Part shown: one piece after another, positions 10,243 to 22,257 of the stretch
How the letters are laid out: every line of letters begins with the position of its first letter
Position numbering within the stretch: the stretch's first letter is position 1
Assembly (NCBI GenBank): GCA_007449985.2
Contig: VIIQ02000132.1
Coordinates: forward strand, 1-64,000
Reading direction: 5' to 3'
DNA: 64,000 nucleotides
Source: Desmodesmus armatus
Lineage: Eukaryota > Chlorophyta > Chlorophyceae > Sphaeropleales > Scenedesmaceae
Program-made: the position numbers and the translations under genes
The notes under the pieces: generated by a model
Seen by the model: the letters and a program-made list of their open reading frames with translations, nothing else
Databases searched by the model: none
Told to the model about the DNA's origin: nothing

Positions 10243-11914
10243 TCAAGAAGTAGAGTTGAAGGTGACATGTTTCTCGTTCCCGTTCCTCTTGTATCGTCCG
10301 TTAAACGCCCAGTTGATGTAGCCGCCGTCGCCGTGGAGAGTAAATGTGACCTCCCCGGCATCGTGTGGGATGAGGTACAGCTCGTAGCCGGTGGAAGGAG
10401 TGCTGAAGGGAAGGTTGTAGTACAGCTCAACGTGATGGTGGCGGACGCGGTCGCGTGGCTGAATGGAGTGAGATGTGTGGCAGCAGATGGCAGAGTGGCC
10501 TGGGTTCTCCGCCATGGCGCGCGAGACGGTCTCCCTGGCAAAACTCTCCCGCATGTCCTCATGCCGTCCACGCACTGCGGTGAACAGCCCCGTGCTTACG
10601 TCCAGAGCCAACTTCAGCAGCTGGGCCTCAACCTGCAGCGCAAAGCCACACCGTGCATGACTACTCAGGTGCTGTAAGATTGACCCCCCCCCCCCCAGAA
10701 TTGCATGCACAGTGCTGGATTTGCATGCGGCACAACAGGGGAGGGCAGTGGAGCCGCTGAGCTGTGCAGCTTCACACCAAGCGAGGGAGCAGCAGGCAGT
10801 GCTGCTGACAGTAGGTGGCCACGTGCATGTTGATCCTGCTGAGCACAACCTGATCAGGTGCAAAAGCTCTGCTGAAGCATACGTAGCCATCGAGCTAGCT
10901 TGCTGTGCAGTTGCATGCAAAGCCACCAACAGCATGCCATGCAGGGCAGTGCACTTCTGCAGCACTGTGTGCACTGCCTCCGATCGGACGGAGTCAGCAC
11001 TCACCGACATGTTGGTGTTGCAATGACAACCAAGTGCGCAAGGTGCGGGCCCCTGCATTGCAAAGTCATGTGCAGCGAACAGCAACCCTGGTCAGCCACT
11101 GACCCCGGTAGTGTCCCTCAAATTGCATGGCGGTGAAGGGTGCAGCGGGTAAAGCTGCCATAAGAGCACGGGTGAAGGGGGGGGGGTGGGAAGCAGGGAG
11201 CTTCAGGCATCTGCATACTCACTGCTGCTCTGATGCCTGTCAACCTGCCCAGTCAACCCAACTCGCCCGTCCTACCCACCGTGGAGCATGCTCTCCCCAC
11301 ACCCACTTAGCAGCCCACAAGCAGCCATGCCTCCGAGGCTCTAGAGTCTAGAGCAGATCTGCCTGTATGTGACAAATTGCCACTGACAATGGCCCCTGCC
11401 AGTACCCACAACAAGCCCCCACACAAACAGACTGGCTGGTTGCCCCATTCCAGCATGCCATCCCTCAACTGCAGGATTGCTGTGACAACCTACCAACCCC
11501 ATGGTGTGCTGCGTGAAAGGCTCACCTCACCAACCTGCGTTTGGTTGGCCCTGGCCTGCAGGCTTGCAAAGTCGTGGGACAGCAAAGCCTTCGACGTCCG
11601 CCCTGCAGGTAGCACAAACACATGTTGGTGGTGGTACATATGATGTCTGCTCGTTTCCTCCACGCCTCACACGGTTGCAACAACCAGCAGCATTCATGCA
11701 TGCAGATGCATGCAGTCGGTGGTAACTGCAGCAAGCTTGTCAAGCAGGGGCAACACCGTAAAAATTTGGCATCTGAGCTCAGAATGTTTGTTGTGGCTGC
11801 ATCGTGCCTCACCTGCTCGCTCCAAGAATAGGACCGGTGAGCAGGTCCGGATCCCAGTTGTCGCACCAGTGGCCGCAACCAGCAAAGCACCATGCAGCAG
11901 TTGTTTTCGCCCTT
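10243..11914 (-). CDS. Unknown protein, three 3' exons
   Basis: Three exons join with matching phases: 11813-11914, 11535-11602 and 10243-10632. The first holds a hydrophobic segment (LLHGALLVAATGATTGI) ending LERA. The second reads RTSKALLSHDF to ARANQTQ. The third starts VEAQLLKLALDV and ends KHVTFNSTS at TGA. The last exon has a helical part (FTAVRGRHEDMRESFA) and then an aromatic, beta-rich part (YYNLPFSTPSTGYELYLI, GDGGYINWAFNGRY). The combination suggests a membrane-anchored or exported protein with an extracellular beta domain. I do not recognise the family. The 5' exons were not found; they may lie above 11914 or overlap the plus-strand gene. Confidence 0.45.
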
Positions 11915-12483
11915 CTGCAGTTTGAGCTTTATGTAAGGCCCTCATTGGTGGGCCCGTATGGGGCCTGTGGGGTGGGCCCTGGAGGTAGGTGCAAGTCCCA
12001 GACTGAAGGCCGGTCGAAGGCACCCTATGCAAGTATGCAAGTGCAAGTGCAAGTTCACTTCCTGCTGCATAAAGACAGCCTCGAGCATATTGGTGAGCAC
12101 AGTGCTTCTGGCAGTCCTGCTGCATCAGTCAACATCTACACCACATCCACACCCGAGTCTGAGACATTGCAAGGTGAGTGACCCTCGCAGCAGCGGTGCC
12201 CTGCTGCTTCTTATCACCTCGGTGTGCGAGGGGGAAAACCTCGCTGTTGTGATGCACGTGACGTGAAGCTCTGGCTGTCCTTTGGTGGTATTGGGCCCTG
12301 GGAGCCTACACACACTGCAGTGAAGCTGGGTGCATTGCGTGGGCAAGCTGCATGTTTCAGAGTCAGTGGCCGCAATCTGTTGTGCTGCGCATGATGCACT
12401 GCAAAATGAAAAGGTGCTGATGTCATTGTCCACACTCACTCAGTGGCTGTCTGGCATGTGCCTGCCCCTGTGCCCCATTGCAG

Positions 12484-13027
12484 ATGTCCCAGTATGTCCA
12501 GCGCGATGTGTGGAACACGGTTGTCTGTGGAGTGGGCTGTGGGCAGCTCACTGAGGCAGGTGCCATGCTGATCTTGGAGGCGGCCCGTGTGAAGGCTCAG
12601 CAGCCTGGCAAGCTGTACCAGGAGTACAACGAACAGCTCCTGAGGGAGGCTCTGACACAGGCAGCAGCCACGTACCGCGTGCTCATGGAGAAGGACAGGA
12701 GGCAGATGAAATATGGCGCCATACTGGGGGGGGGGGTGCTTGCAGCAGGCGGGCTGACGGTGTTTGTTGCAACAGCGCTCTGTCCTGCAATTGCTGTCAT
12801 TGAAGCTGGGGCAGCTGGGGCACGCAACGGCGGCGGGGACACCAGTGATTGGGTTTGCTGCCCTGTCTGGACCCTTGGCGGCAGCAGCTGGGCTGGCCGC
12901 TTTCGGTGGTGTGGTGGGCATGGCATCCCTGTTTGACGATGTGCGCGAGGTGTTCAACAAGGGCCTGAAACAGGTGGTCAAGCGGTATGAGCAGGGCCGG
13001 CCGCTGATTGCACAGTACATGCAGTGA
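12484..13027 (+). CDS. Unknown membrane-associated protein, last exon
   Basis: The exon follows a ccattgcag acceptor and starts MSQYVQRDVWN, which could also be the start codon. It runs through an alpha-helical region (LYQEYNEQLLREALTQAAATYRVLMEKD), then Gly/Ala-rich hydrophobic segments (ILGGGVLAAGGLTVFVATAL; ALSGPLAAAAGLAAFGGVVG) and ends QGRPLIAQYMQ. The reading frame shifts once between about 12770 and 12830. The exon length is one base more than a multiple of three, so a one-base error or mutation is likely. Two or three membrane spans are plausible. An upstream exon may end at 12172. The family is not recognised. Confidence 0.42.
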
Positions 13028-14522
13028 GGTGCTGCAAGCATGCACACAGCTAGTGGCTCCGCTGGTGCCCCCAACCCCACTGCCGCGCTGGCAGCAACAG
13101 ATGCTGTTGCGCCACCACAGCATATTTGTATGCCGTGAGGGACGACCCAGCCACTAGTGGTGGGTTTTGGGTTTGACTGCAGATGCTTTTCGGTATGTGC
13201 ATAGGGCCTGAGGATTTTCCAAGTACTGTCAACTCTGCACTGTGCCTTCTGTGTGTACTGCTGTGTTTTGGTTGTTGTCAATGGCCTGTGGTTATGGTGC
13301 CCTTCAACGAGCGTTTGCCTCACATGTTGAGCAGATAATGATGGTTTCTGTGGGGCTTGTCATGCTCCTGTGATGGGCTTTTGTGAGTGGTAACTGTGAT
13401 CATGTCTGCCCAGCTTGCAGTGTACCCTGCTGTCGACAGGCTTCCATCAACAGCAGGCTAACAATGCAGTGAAGGACGGTACTGCCTGCCACAATCAGCA
13501 TCAGCAAAGCCCAAGAGTTTGCCATGTGACAGCGATTGCCTTTGCAACGAACCAACTGTCTGCTGCCACTGTCGCATGCAGAACCAGCAATGATATTCAA
13601 CGGCATGCACTGCGTCACCTCAGATGCTTGACCCCTCCGCGCCGGGAGCAGCACTCTTCATACAAGCAACCCTCAACTTCTGTGTATTCAACCTTTCTGG
13701 ACCCTCCAGCAACGGTGGGTTTTCAGCAAGAATGAAACCTGGCCCTCCTGCAAGACCAGCACCTTGCCAGCAGACCAGGCTGGAATCTTAGTCAGTGGGC
13801 ACATGCAGCACATTTGAAATGGTCAACTCCTAGGGCGTCAACAAAGCCTCAACCACCACAGCCTTCTACAATGGAGCCAGTAGATCATATCTGCACCATG
13901 GGGCAACACAGTGAATGAAGAACTCAATCAAATTCAAACTCAAACTCAACTTAAACTCCAACTCATTTCTGATGCAGCACAGGCCTGATGGACATGTCTG
14001 GCACAAATGTGATGCACAAGCAACTCCATTTTGCACTGTGACTGTGACAGTTCACTTGGCAAATGGGATCTGCGCGTCGAGCAGCCCACTTATTCAGAGT
14101 TCAGCAACTCAGGCCTGCTAACCCTACCCGCAAAAACTCCAGGCCAAATACAGGCCGCACAACAAGACCCAAGCACAACCATCGATTCCAGAAAGTGCAC
14201 TAGTTGTGGACATGCTGCTTGCGCAACATGTAAACAATGCATTGCAGGCAAAGACAGCATTCACCATCAAGGCAGTCGCACACACAGCCACACGCCTCCC
14301 ACTGCTGCTGGGCTGAGTCACAACTCGATACACTCAACAGTGATACTGTGAGCCTGATGAAGTAGGTTGCGCGCCCAAAGAAGGACTCCCGATAACGAAG
14401 TGATGGTTGAGTTTGGCGGCCATTCCTTTTCGAAATCCCACGCTCCCAACAGCACACATCATTCATGTGCGCACAGCCAGCACCGAGAGTGACGCCATCC
14501 ATGTCTCACACACCCTCACACA
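13028..14522. other. Intergenic
   Basis: No gene is supported. A short AAACTC/CAAATT-rich repeat at about 13923-13965 matches, in reverse complement, a stretch in a UGP3 intron at about 38130-38170, so it is a dispersed simple repeat. The rest is unremarkable mixed sequence. Confidence 0.5.
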
Positions 14523-17500
14523 TCATCCAGACTGACTGTTGGTGCTGCCACCCTTCTCTCCCTGGCCACCACCACTGCTGCCACTGCTGCCACCGTTGGT
14601 GCTGGGGTAGGTGCACCCCTGCTGCTCAACCTTCTTCAGCACAGACAGGTCATAGCCTAGCTTCTTGGCCTGCTCCCGCATGAGGGTGGTTCTCTCGGGG
14701 TCCACGGGCTTGCGTGAGAACAGCCACAGGCCTGCAGTAATTGCACAAACAAAATGCAGCTGGTTGCTTTGTGTGAAGGAGGACTTGTAAATATCCACCA
14801 GGCTGGTGGGACGGCAGATATGCGTATGGGACTAATGAAGAGGAATGCAACTGCAAAGGAAGAGCTGGCATGTTCCGACTGTGACCTCAGACTTATGCTG
14901 TGACGTGACACAGGAGGCAATGTCTTTCAAGGAACTGACGAGGAGGTTGACTGCTCACACACAAAGTGTTCTTAGACAGACTGCATGCACAAATTCTTCG
15001 ACGTGTTGTGGCATGCCAGTTGAACTACTTGCATTGTGCACCTGACCTGCGAGTGCCTGACTGCGCCAACAAGCTTGTTGAACCCAACAGCCCTATGGGC
15101 TGTATGCCAAGGCGCAGTCGAACAGTGGCAGGTCCAGATGGTGGTGCCCACCCGTATTGTGCTAGGTTTCCCCTACCTCAGGTATCCAAGCTGTTGCAGA
15201 TACAGCACTGTTTGCTCTGAGCAAGGGCATGGTGAGCGCGACACACCTGAATTGTTCACGTCCTGGGGTCCTGGGTTGAGTGGGCCCACCACACACCCAT
15301 CCTTGGTGCTGGTGCTGGGAGGACCACCACTCACGATGGCCCACTCATAGCTGCGACCATCGGAGGACTTGCCTGCAGGGTGAAGCCAGCAGCAGCAGCA
15401 GGCGCAAGGGCAGCAGTGCATTACATCAGGGGCTGTCACAGAAACTGGACCTGGAACTGAACCAATTTGAAAAGTAGCCTAAAAGTGATTGTGGTACTAA
15501 GAACATCGAAAGTATCGCTGCTGCCATCGGAGGACATTCCTGCAGGATGGGCCAATACAGCAGCAGCAGTACGCGCAAGGGCAGCATGCTGATTGTGCGG
15601 CTAACACGGCAGCAGTCGGTGGTGTGTGGCAGTGCGTTTTTGTGGGTGACAGACACCTTATGTTGAAAAGGTGTACTGTAAATTGTTTGGTGTGGCTCAT
15701 GCGGCCACATTAAGGCCAACATGCAGCCAATGGTGCGCAGCGCATCTGACCCAGCCCCACTTCATCGTTGAAGGTGGGCTGGGTCAGGTGCCCTGCACAC
15801 CCATCAGCTGCATGTTGCCCCTCATGTGGCCGCGTGAGCTACACCACACTGTTTGGGGCCGTGTGCTGCTGTTGTCACGCATCTATTATTACTGCATGTT
15901 GTATTTTATAAGATCCACAGGCCAGACAATGCTTGGGTGTCTCACAGTACTTAGTCGGCTGCTTGCACCCCCTCATCTCCTTAGATACACAACCTTGCCA
16001 ATAGATGCATGTGCAACCTTGCCGAAGCACCACTTCCTGCAACTAATGCAACAGCAACCAGCATCATACAACCGCTGTTACTAGTCCAGGGACAAGTACA
16101 TGCACTATCACAACTGCACTTCCCCTGATATGCGTGTTCAAACAGGCAAGCCACTGCACAGCTGTTGCAAAAGTTCAACAAGGGTTGTACACAGTGGCAC
16201 AATCAGCTACTTGGGTGATATGCTGCACCAAGTCAGCATGGTCGAGGACAATCACCAAAGTAGGTGATTATGCTGTTGTGTTTTGAGGGGGTGCCGATAG
16301 CAGCAAAGGTCTTCATTCCGGGCGGTGGGCGGCAGCTAATCTTGCCATATCTCACGTAACGTGTCTCACACAGCTCTCCGCCTGCTGTCATAATTCGACC
16401 CTACCCCCTCACCCCCTCCCATGAACAACCGACCTCACAGCCCTGCAGCAAACTGTCAGCACCTCCGCCTGTCCCTTCCGCTCAACCCCCGCCCTGTCCA
16501 CACCAAGTTTCAGGGCCTTGCAGCAAAGTGTGGGCACGTCGTCCGCTCCCCCTGCCGTTCCGACCCTCGCCCGCTCTCACCCCCCCCCCCCTCCACACCG
16601 ACCCTCTCACACCAACACCAAATCTCAGGGCCCTGCAGCCAACTGTCAGCACACTGTCAGCACCTCCCCCCGCCGTTTAACCCCAACCCCCTCACCCCCC
16701 TCACGCCTACCCTCCTCACATCCACCCCCCCTCACATCAACACCCAACCCCAGGGCCGTGCAGCAAACTGCCAGCACCTCGAACCATGCATGACCCTGTA
16801 GCCTGGAGCATTGAATGTCTTTGGTTTGTCCCTGTAACAGGAGTGTGCACTGCGATGCACAAGGACTGATTCCGGCCGCCTATGCAGCAGTCCCGCTACA
16901 GTCCCGCAGCCTCGCTCAACCGCTGCTGCTGCTGCTGCTGCTACTGTAGGACGTCCATATCCACGCCTATTATGGCATGTGGCTGCACGGCCCAAAGTCC
17001 TGTCACACCACCTATGTTTCACAATCACTGCGGTCCCTACCTTCCTGCACAAAGCCCTTGCCATAAGCACCCCAACCTCCTCAACACCTCGATCCAGGCC
17101 CCCTGCAGACGAATGCTTGAGGGCACCTTTGCCATTACCGTGCTGTGACAGCACCATCACCACCAGCCACATGCAAGTATATCTTCTGCAGCACCACATT
17201 TGTTGGAGTGCCTGTGCAGCAGCAGCAGCTGTGCTGGTACACAATGGCAGATTCAGCTAATAAGGTGAAGTAAATCCACCACCTTTCATGATGGAGGACT
17301 ATTTCACCAGAGCGCCTGAACTTCACAGCACGGTGCTGTAGTGTATGAGGGCCGTCTGCTACAAGCACAAGCTTCCTGTGCAGGTGCAGCAGCTGCAGCT
17401 GTTCTTTCACACAATGGCAGGTTCAGCTGCTCAGGTAAAGTAATACACCACATGTTATCATGGTCGATTATTTTACCGAAGCAGCTGAACTTGCTGTCGT

Positions 17501-20500
17501 GTATGAGGGGCCGCCTGCACAAGTTTTACAGCACACCCCGAATGCTCTCTCTCACACACACAGTGCAAGGTGTCTCGCACAGCACTCCGCCTGCCCCTGC
17601 CGTCCGTCCGTCATGCCTGCCCCCCCCCCCCTGTCTGAACTGCAAGGGGGCCCCTTTTCTTCCTCAAACATCCACCCACCCACCCACCATCCCCCACCGG
17701 CCTGATCATCCACCTGGCCCCTCTCCCATGGGTCGTGCGCACCGTGCGTGGGGCCCACGACCCCGATCACCCTCCCCCCCCGGTCGTCCGCACTCCCCCC
17801 CCCCCCCCCACCCCCACCCCCACCCGCCCCCAATCATCCACCACACGTGATTCCTCTCCCCATGACTTCAACCACTCGCCCTCATGCTGTACACAAACGG
17901 CATGTTGTAATGCAGCACTACCCCTGCCGCCCACACCCCAATCTGTTCACCCCTCGATCCACATCTTGTCGACAAACACTTGTGCACCATGCCGCCATTA
18001 CAGCACCACCACAAGGAACCAACACGCACAAGAAATTGTGCAGCTTCACCTGTGCAGATTGCCTGCAGCAGCAGCTATAATGATACACAACGGAAGATTG
18101 AGCTACTCAGTTGAAGCAGTCCCCCACATGTTGTAATCCAACACGGAGGAGGACTACGCCACCAACCAGCTGAATGTGCAGTCGTGTATGAGAGGCCGTT
18201 GCAGCACAGGCTTGCCAGAACCACAGCGATTGATGCCACCGGTTGCAACAGGCATACCGCACACCCCTGCGCCTGCCGCTGCACATGTCGCTGGCCACCC
18301 CCGCCCTTGCTCACCCCCCTCCACAATGGCAAATTCAGCTGCATAGGTGAAGCAGTCCACCACAGTGAACGAGTTCGCCAACTTCACCAAAGCAGCTGAA
18401 CATGCTGTCGTGTATGAGGGGCCTTCTGCTACAGCACAAGCTTTCACCCTCACAGCACACGTTGCCACCTTGTACATAAGATGTATTACACACCCCCTGC
18501 GCGTGCCGCTGCACATGCCGCTGGCACCTCCCACCCTTGCCCACCCCCCTCCACAGCAGCAGTTTCAGCTGCTTAGTGGAGTAATGCACCACAGCAAAGT
18601 CAGACTACTTCACCAGAGCAGCTGAAAATGAGAGGCCGTCTGCTGTAGCACAGGCTTCCACACCTCCACACCACATGTCGCCACCTCTTCCAACAGGTGT
18701 ACCCCGCACACCCCTGCGCCCGCTCCTGCGCATGCTGTCGGGGACAGCCAGCCCGCCTCCCCCCGCCATCCCTCAACCCCCCCTCCCCCATACACACACA
18801 CACGCGCGATTATACCCAACTTCGGAATGTCACATCCTTGGATGGTTGCATTGGCTGGATGCACTCCATGTGTCTACACACTCCCGATACACCCACCCCA
18901 CCACCTGACCACTGCAGCAAATGGGCAGCAGCTTTGACCATCTGCCTGCCTTTTGTGGCCACCCATGGTCACCCAGCAAAACATGGCGTGGTCGTATCGT
19001 GCACCACCCTGCCAACACCGCGCCTACCACCTGTGATTGCAACAGTAATCAGGAAAACGATACTGAAAGATGGTAGGGATGCATATTGCTCAGCAGCAAC
19101 TGTTCAAACGCTGCAGTGTGAGCAGCACACAATGGCACAATCAGCTGCTTGGGTGACATAATCCGCCAAGTCAGCATAGTGGCATTACATCACCAAAGCA
19201 GCTGGTTGTGCTGTTGTCTTCAAGGGCACTCACAGCAGCAAAGGTCTCCATTCCCACAGCAAATATTGCTCATGTTCACATACAAGGTCTTGTAAGGTGT
19301 CTCGCGCAGCTCTCTTCCTGCCCCTGCCCCCCCCCCCTCACACCAACCTCCTCACTACCACACCCGATCTCAGGGCCCTGCAGCAAACTGTCAGCACCTC
19401 AGTTCTGACCATAACCCCTCACTCCCCCTCACCCCCCCCCTCCACCCCCTTCACACCTACACTCAATCCCAGGGCCGTGCAGCAAACTGTCAGCACCTCA
19501 GTTCGACCATAACCCCCCCCCCCACCCTCACACCCCCTCACCCCCCCCTCCACCCCCTTCACACCTACACGCAATCTCAGGGCCGTGCAGCAAACTGTCA
19601 GCACCTCAGTTCGACCATACCCCCCCCCCCCCCACCCACCCCCCCTCCACCCCCATTCACACCTACACGCAATCTCAGGGCCGTGCAGCAAACTGCCAGC
19701 ACCTCAGTTTGACCATAACCCCTCACCCCCCCTCACACCACCCACTCCCCCCTCCACCCCCTTCACACCAACACGCAATCTCAGGGCCCTGCAGCAAACT
19801 GCCAGCCACTCGGCCTGTACCCCACTCGGCCTGTACCCCTGTCGCCTTAAAGCATTGAATGGCCTATGAGCCTTGTTTGGCTCCTGAAAGCGCAATCAGG
19901 GGAGGGCCTGATACAGTAAAGAAGTAATAGTAGGATGGCATGCGTTCGTCCCGCAACCCTGCTCCTCAGACTCCCCCAAGGCTCTTCACTGCTGCAAGCT
20001 GTAGCAGGCTGTTACATGTACAATGGCACGCACATCTGTTTTGGTGGATTAGTCAACCATGATGGCGAAGTACTTCAACGAAGTGCTGCAGTACTTCGCC
20101 ATCACGGTTGACTAATTCACCAAAGCAGCTGGCTTTGCTGTTGTGCATGAAAGGGCCTCTGCTGCTGCTGCTGCTGCCGCAAGGCATTCATGTCCACAAC
20201 TATTACAGAATGTGGCTGCAGAGTCCCCCAGCATGAGCATCACGGTGTAGCTGCACCTGGTGTAACTGCTGCATTCTGCCTGCCAAGGGCCCCTAGCGTG
20301 CATGCCTTGTGCCCCCCCCCCCCCCCGCGTGCGCCAACCACACATTCACCCTGCATCCTCCTCCCCTCCCCTCCCCCCCCCCCCCCTCACCCACTCACCT
20401 ACTGCTACAACCCAGTAGGGCCCAAAGATGTTCCCTGTTGCTCCCAGTAAACCTGTCTACTGCCCCCCCTCTAAACTGTTCAACACAAAACCACCCTGCC

Positions 20501-21395
20501 TCCTCGCCCCACCCACTCACCTACTGCTACAACCCAGTAGGGTCCAAAGATGTTCCTGTTGCCCCCAGTGAACCTATCCGCCAGAAATGCAGGTCCCACC
20601 CTCAGCTTGCTGGCCCCAGTGGGACTGCTGCTCTTGCCGTCCGAGGAAAGCTCCGTTTCTGGGAAGGCAATGAGAGCCATGGAGTCCCCGGTACGACCGC
20701 TGCTGCTGCTGCCGGCGCCGCTGCCTGTGCTGCCGACTACTGAGCCGGACGTGCTGCCCTGCTTGGCTGAGTTGATGACATTGATGCCTTTCTGCGAGGA
20801 CCAACAAAGCAGTGGAAGCATTGATACTGATGCTGGTGCATTTTGAAGGTTTGCACAGCGCTGACCATGGAATTGTGGCCTGTGTAGATGCAGTAGATGC
20901 AGATGCAGCAGGGGCAGTTGCTGTGCATTCAAGCTTGGTGGGGGGCTAGCAGTAGCTGGATGATGCTGATGTGGACTCACGTTGAGGTTGCTGGGGTCTC
21001 TAGGGATGTACAGCGCTCTCACACAGTACAGCTGATCCACTGGCTGGTAGGCATTGGGCATCTGTGGCGAACAAGCAGCAGCACAAGCAGATGCTGTGAT
21101 GGGGTGAGGTACATCACCATGCATCCACTTGCCAACACAGTTGCACTTAACTGATTACATGCAGCCACGCTCAACCGATGTCTTTGCGTGGATCATATGC
21201 ATGCATGTGCAATGACAGTGCATTGCACTGTTGGCCTCTGTCCACCTTCCGTACCTGCTCCTGGATGTACCAGGGACCGTCAACATACTTCTTTATGTCG
21301 AAGTCGCTTACGGAGTCGAAGCCAGACGGAGGGCAGGCAGCTGAGGAGGTATGTGCCCCTGCTAGCAACACCAGCACGATCAGCACAGTCATCAT
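14523..21395 (-). CDS. Secreted lipocalin-family protein, copy 2
   Basis: Five exons (21255-21395, 20981-21061, 20521-20791, 15247-15372, 14523-14731) give 275 aa with the same phases as copy 1. Exons 2 (81 bp) and 4 (126 bp) have identical lengths in both genes. The signal peptide MMTVLIVLVLLAGAHTSSA precedes ACPPSGFDS. Lipocalin features are YVDGPWYIQEQ, LYCVRALYIP, the exon 3 core (FGPYWVVAVG), YEWAIVSGGPP and the C-terminal GLWLFSRKPVDPERT with helix KKLGYDLSVLKK. The first ATG of an ATG-ATG pair was taken as the start. Intron 4 is 5,148 bp and full of repeats, so joining the distant exons 4-5 rests on phase and paralogy rather than closeness. If the intron is not spliced, the gene is broken. 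The ligand and role are unknown. Confidence 0.75.
15500..15572 (-). repeat. Intronic copy of lipocalin-2 exon 4 acceptor region
   Basis: The block resembles 15343-15412 across the acceptor (ctgcag, then TCCTCCGATGG codons) and the upstream cagcagcag tract. Its frame ends in a stop after about 20 residues, so it is a pseudo-exon. Confidence 0.6.
15688..15846. repeat. Long imperfect hairpin, arms about 75 bp
   Basis: The left arm (ggtgtggctcatgcggccac...) pairs with the right arm (...gtggccgcgtgagctacacc), and pairing continues inward to cttca/tgaag around a 4-base loop. Mismatches are scattered. It could be a foldback element or a small-RNA precursor. Confidence 0.85.
20048..20116. repeat. 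Near-perfect hairpin, 27-bp arms
   Basis: Arms at 20048-20074 and 20090-20116 (attagtcaacc-tgatggcg) pair with one mismatch around a 15-base loop. It is the tightest member of the foldback family in this intron. Confidence 0.9.
20385..20442 (-). repeat. Intronic copy of lipocalin-2 exon 3 3' end
   Basis: It duplicates 20508-20577 across the exon 3 donor (ctactgctacaacccagtag shared, donor GTGAGTGG intact). An extra base breaks the reading frame inside the copy, so it is not a usable exon end. Confidence 0.75.
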
Positions 21396-22257
21396 GCTTT
21401 GAGGGCCACTAAGACTGGGAAGAATGAAGGGAAACAACGCGGAGTAATTGAATGCACTATTTTAGCCCGCAACCGTTTTAGCCCGCCACCAACTGGCCGT
21501 TCCTTGCGATTGTAGGTGTCTTGAGTGACCCCTAAGTAACTAAATTTGACCACCACCCATCAATGCGAACAGATCACCGGCCGCCTGCATTCACAGGCTT
21601 AAGTGACCTCGCACCCAAAAGTGGGCGAGGGTGAGCGGTTGCCCAGGCTGATGACCTAATTATCAGGAAGACTCAGCACAGCCTGTCGGCTGCAGGCTGT
21701 AGCATCAGGGACTTACATGGGGTGCATGATTTCAAGGATCGTATTGTGTTGGGGTTGGATGGATTGCATGTCACAGCACGCTTAGACCGGCAATCGCTGG
21801 CGGCTGAGTGCAGCAACCAACTGCACACTCATGACTGCACAAATCATCAACAGATGGCAGCTGCCATGTGTGGCTTGCCGGTGCACTGTTACAATGCAGT
21901 CAACGTGTCAAGACCACACAGCGGTGTGCACACCCAGCGGATACTAGGTGTAGCTGCCACCCAGGCTTGCGCACAAGCACAACTCGATTTCACAACTCCT
22001 CAATGCTGTACAGGCAAGTACGACAGTGAACACCGGTACCATCACGCACCAGACACAGCACCAAAGCAACTGAGCTGCACAAGCTGCATCTTACGACCCT
22101 CAGCCTTCAAATTACAGAAACTCGCTGTCTCCAGGCAGCCTTTAAAGCAAAGATGCCCCATCCATCCAATCCCACGGCCTGCATGATCACTGCACCAGGC
22201 GCACGCACAGCACCTGCCACCCTGGCTGAGCCCCTTCAATGCACCGCAGGGCCCTTG
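21396..22257. other. Intergenic
   Basis: Upstream region of lipocalin copy 2; no supported gene. The ORF at 21722-22186 lacks splice context or similarity to known families. Confidence 0.45.

Larger units (their letters stand above)
15373..20520. repeat. 5.1 kb repeat-filled intron 4 of lipocalin copy 2
   Basis: No coding exon is visible. The contents are: a partial exon 4 copy (15500-15572); a long hairpin (15688-15846); about eight copies of a foldback repeat with arms related to ttcagctgctttggtgaagta (around 16195, 17237, 17411, 18087, 18323, 18555, 19131, 20022); two blocks of a GC-rich unit containing ctgcagcaaactgtcagcac (16435-16790 and 19365-19820, spacing roughly 100 bp in the second block); a relative of the MAK5-intron sequence at 3460-3530 (18830-18900); and long C tracts. 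The density suggests intron expansion by repeat amplification. Confidence 0.75.
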
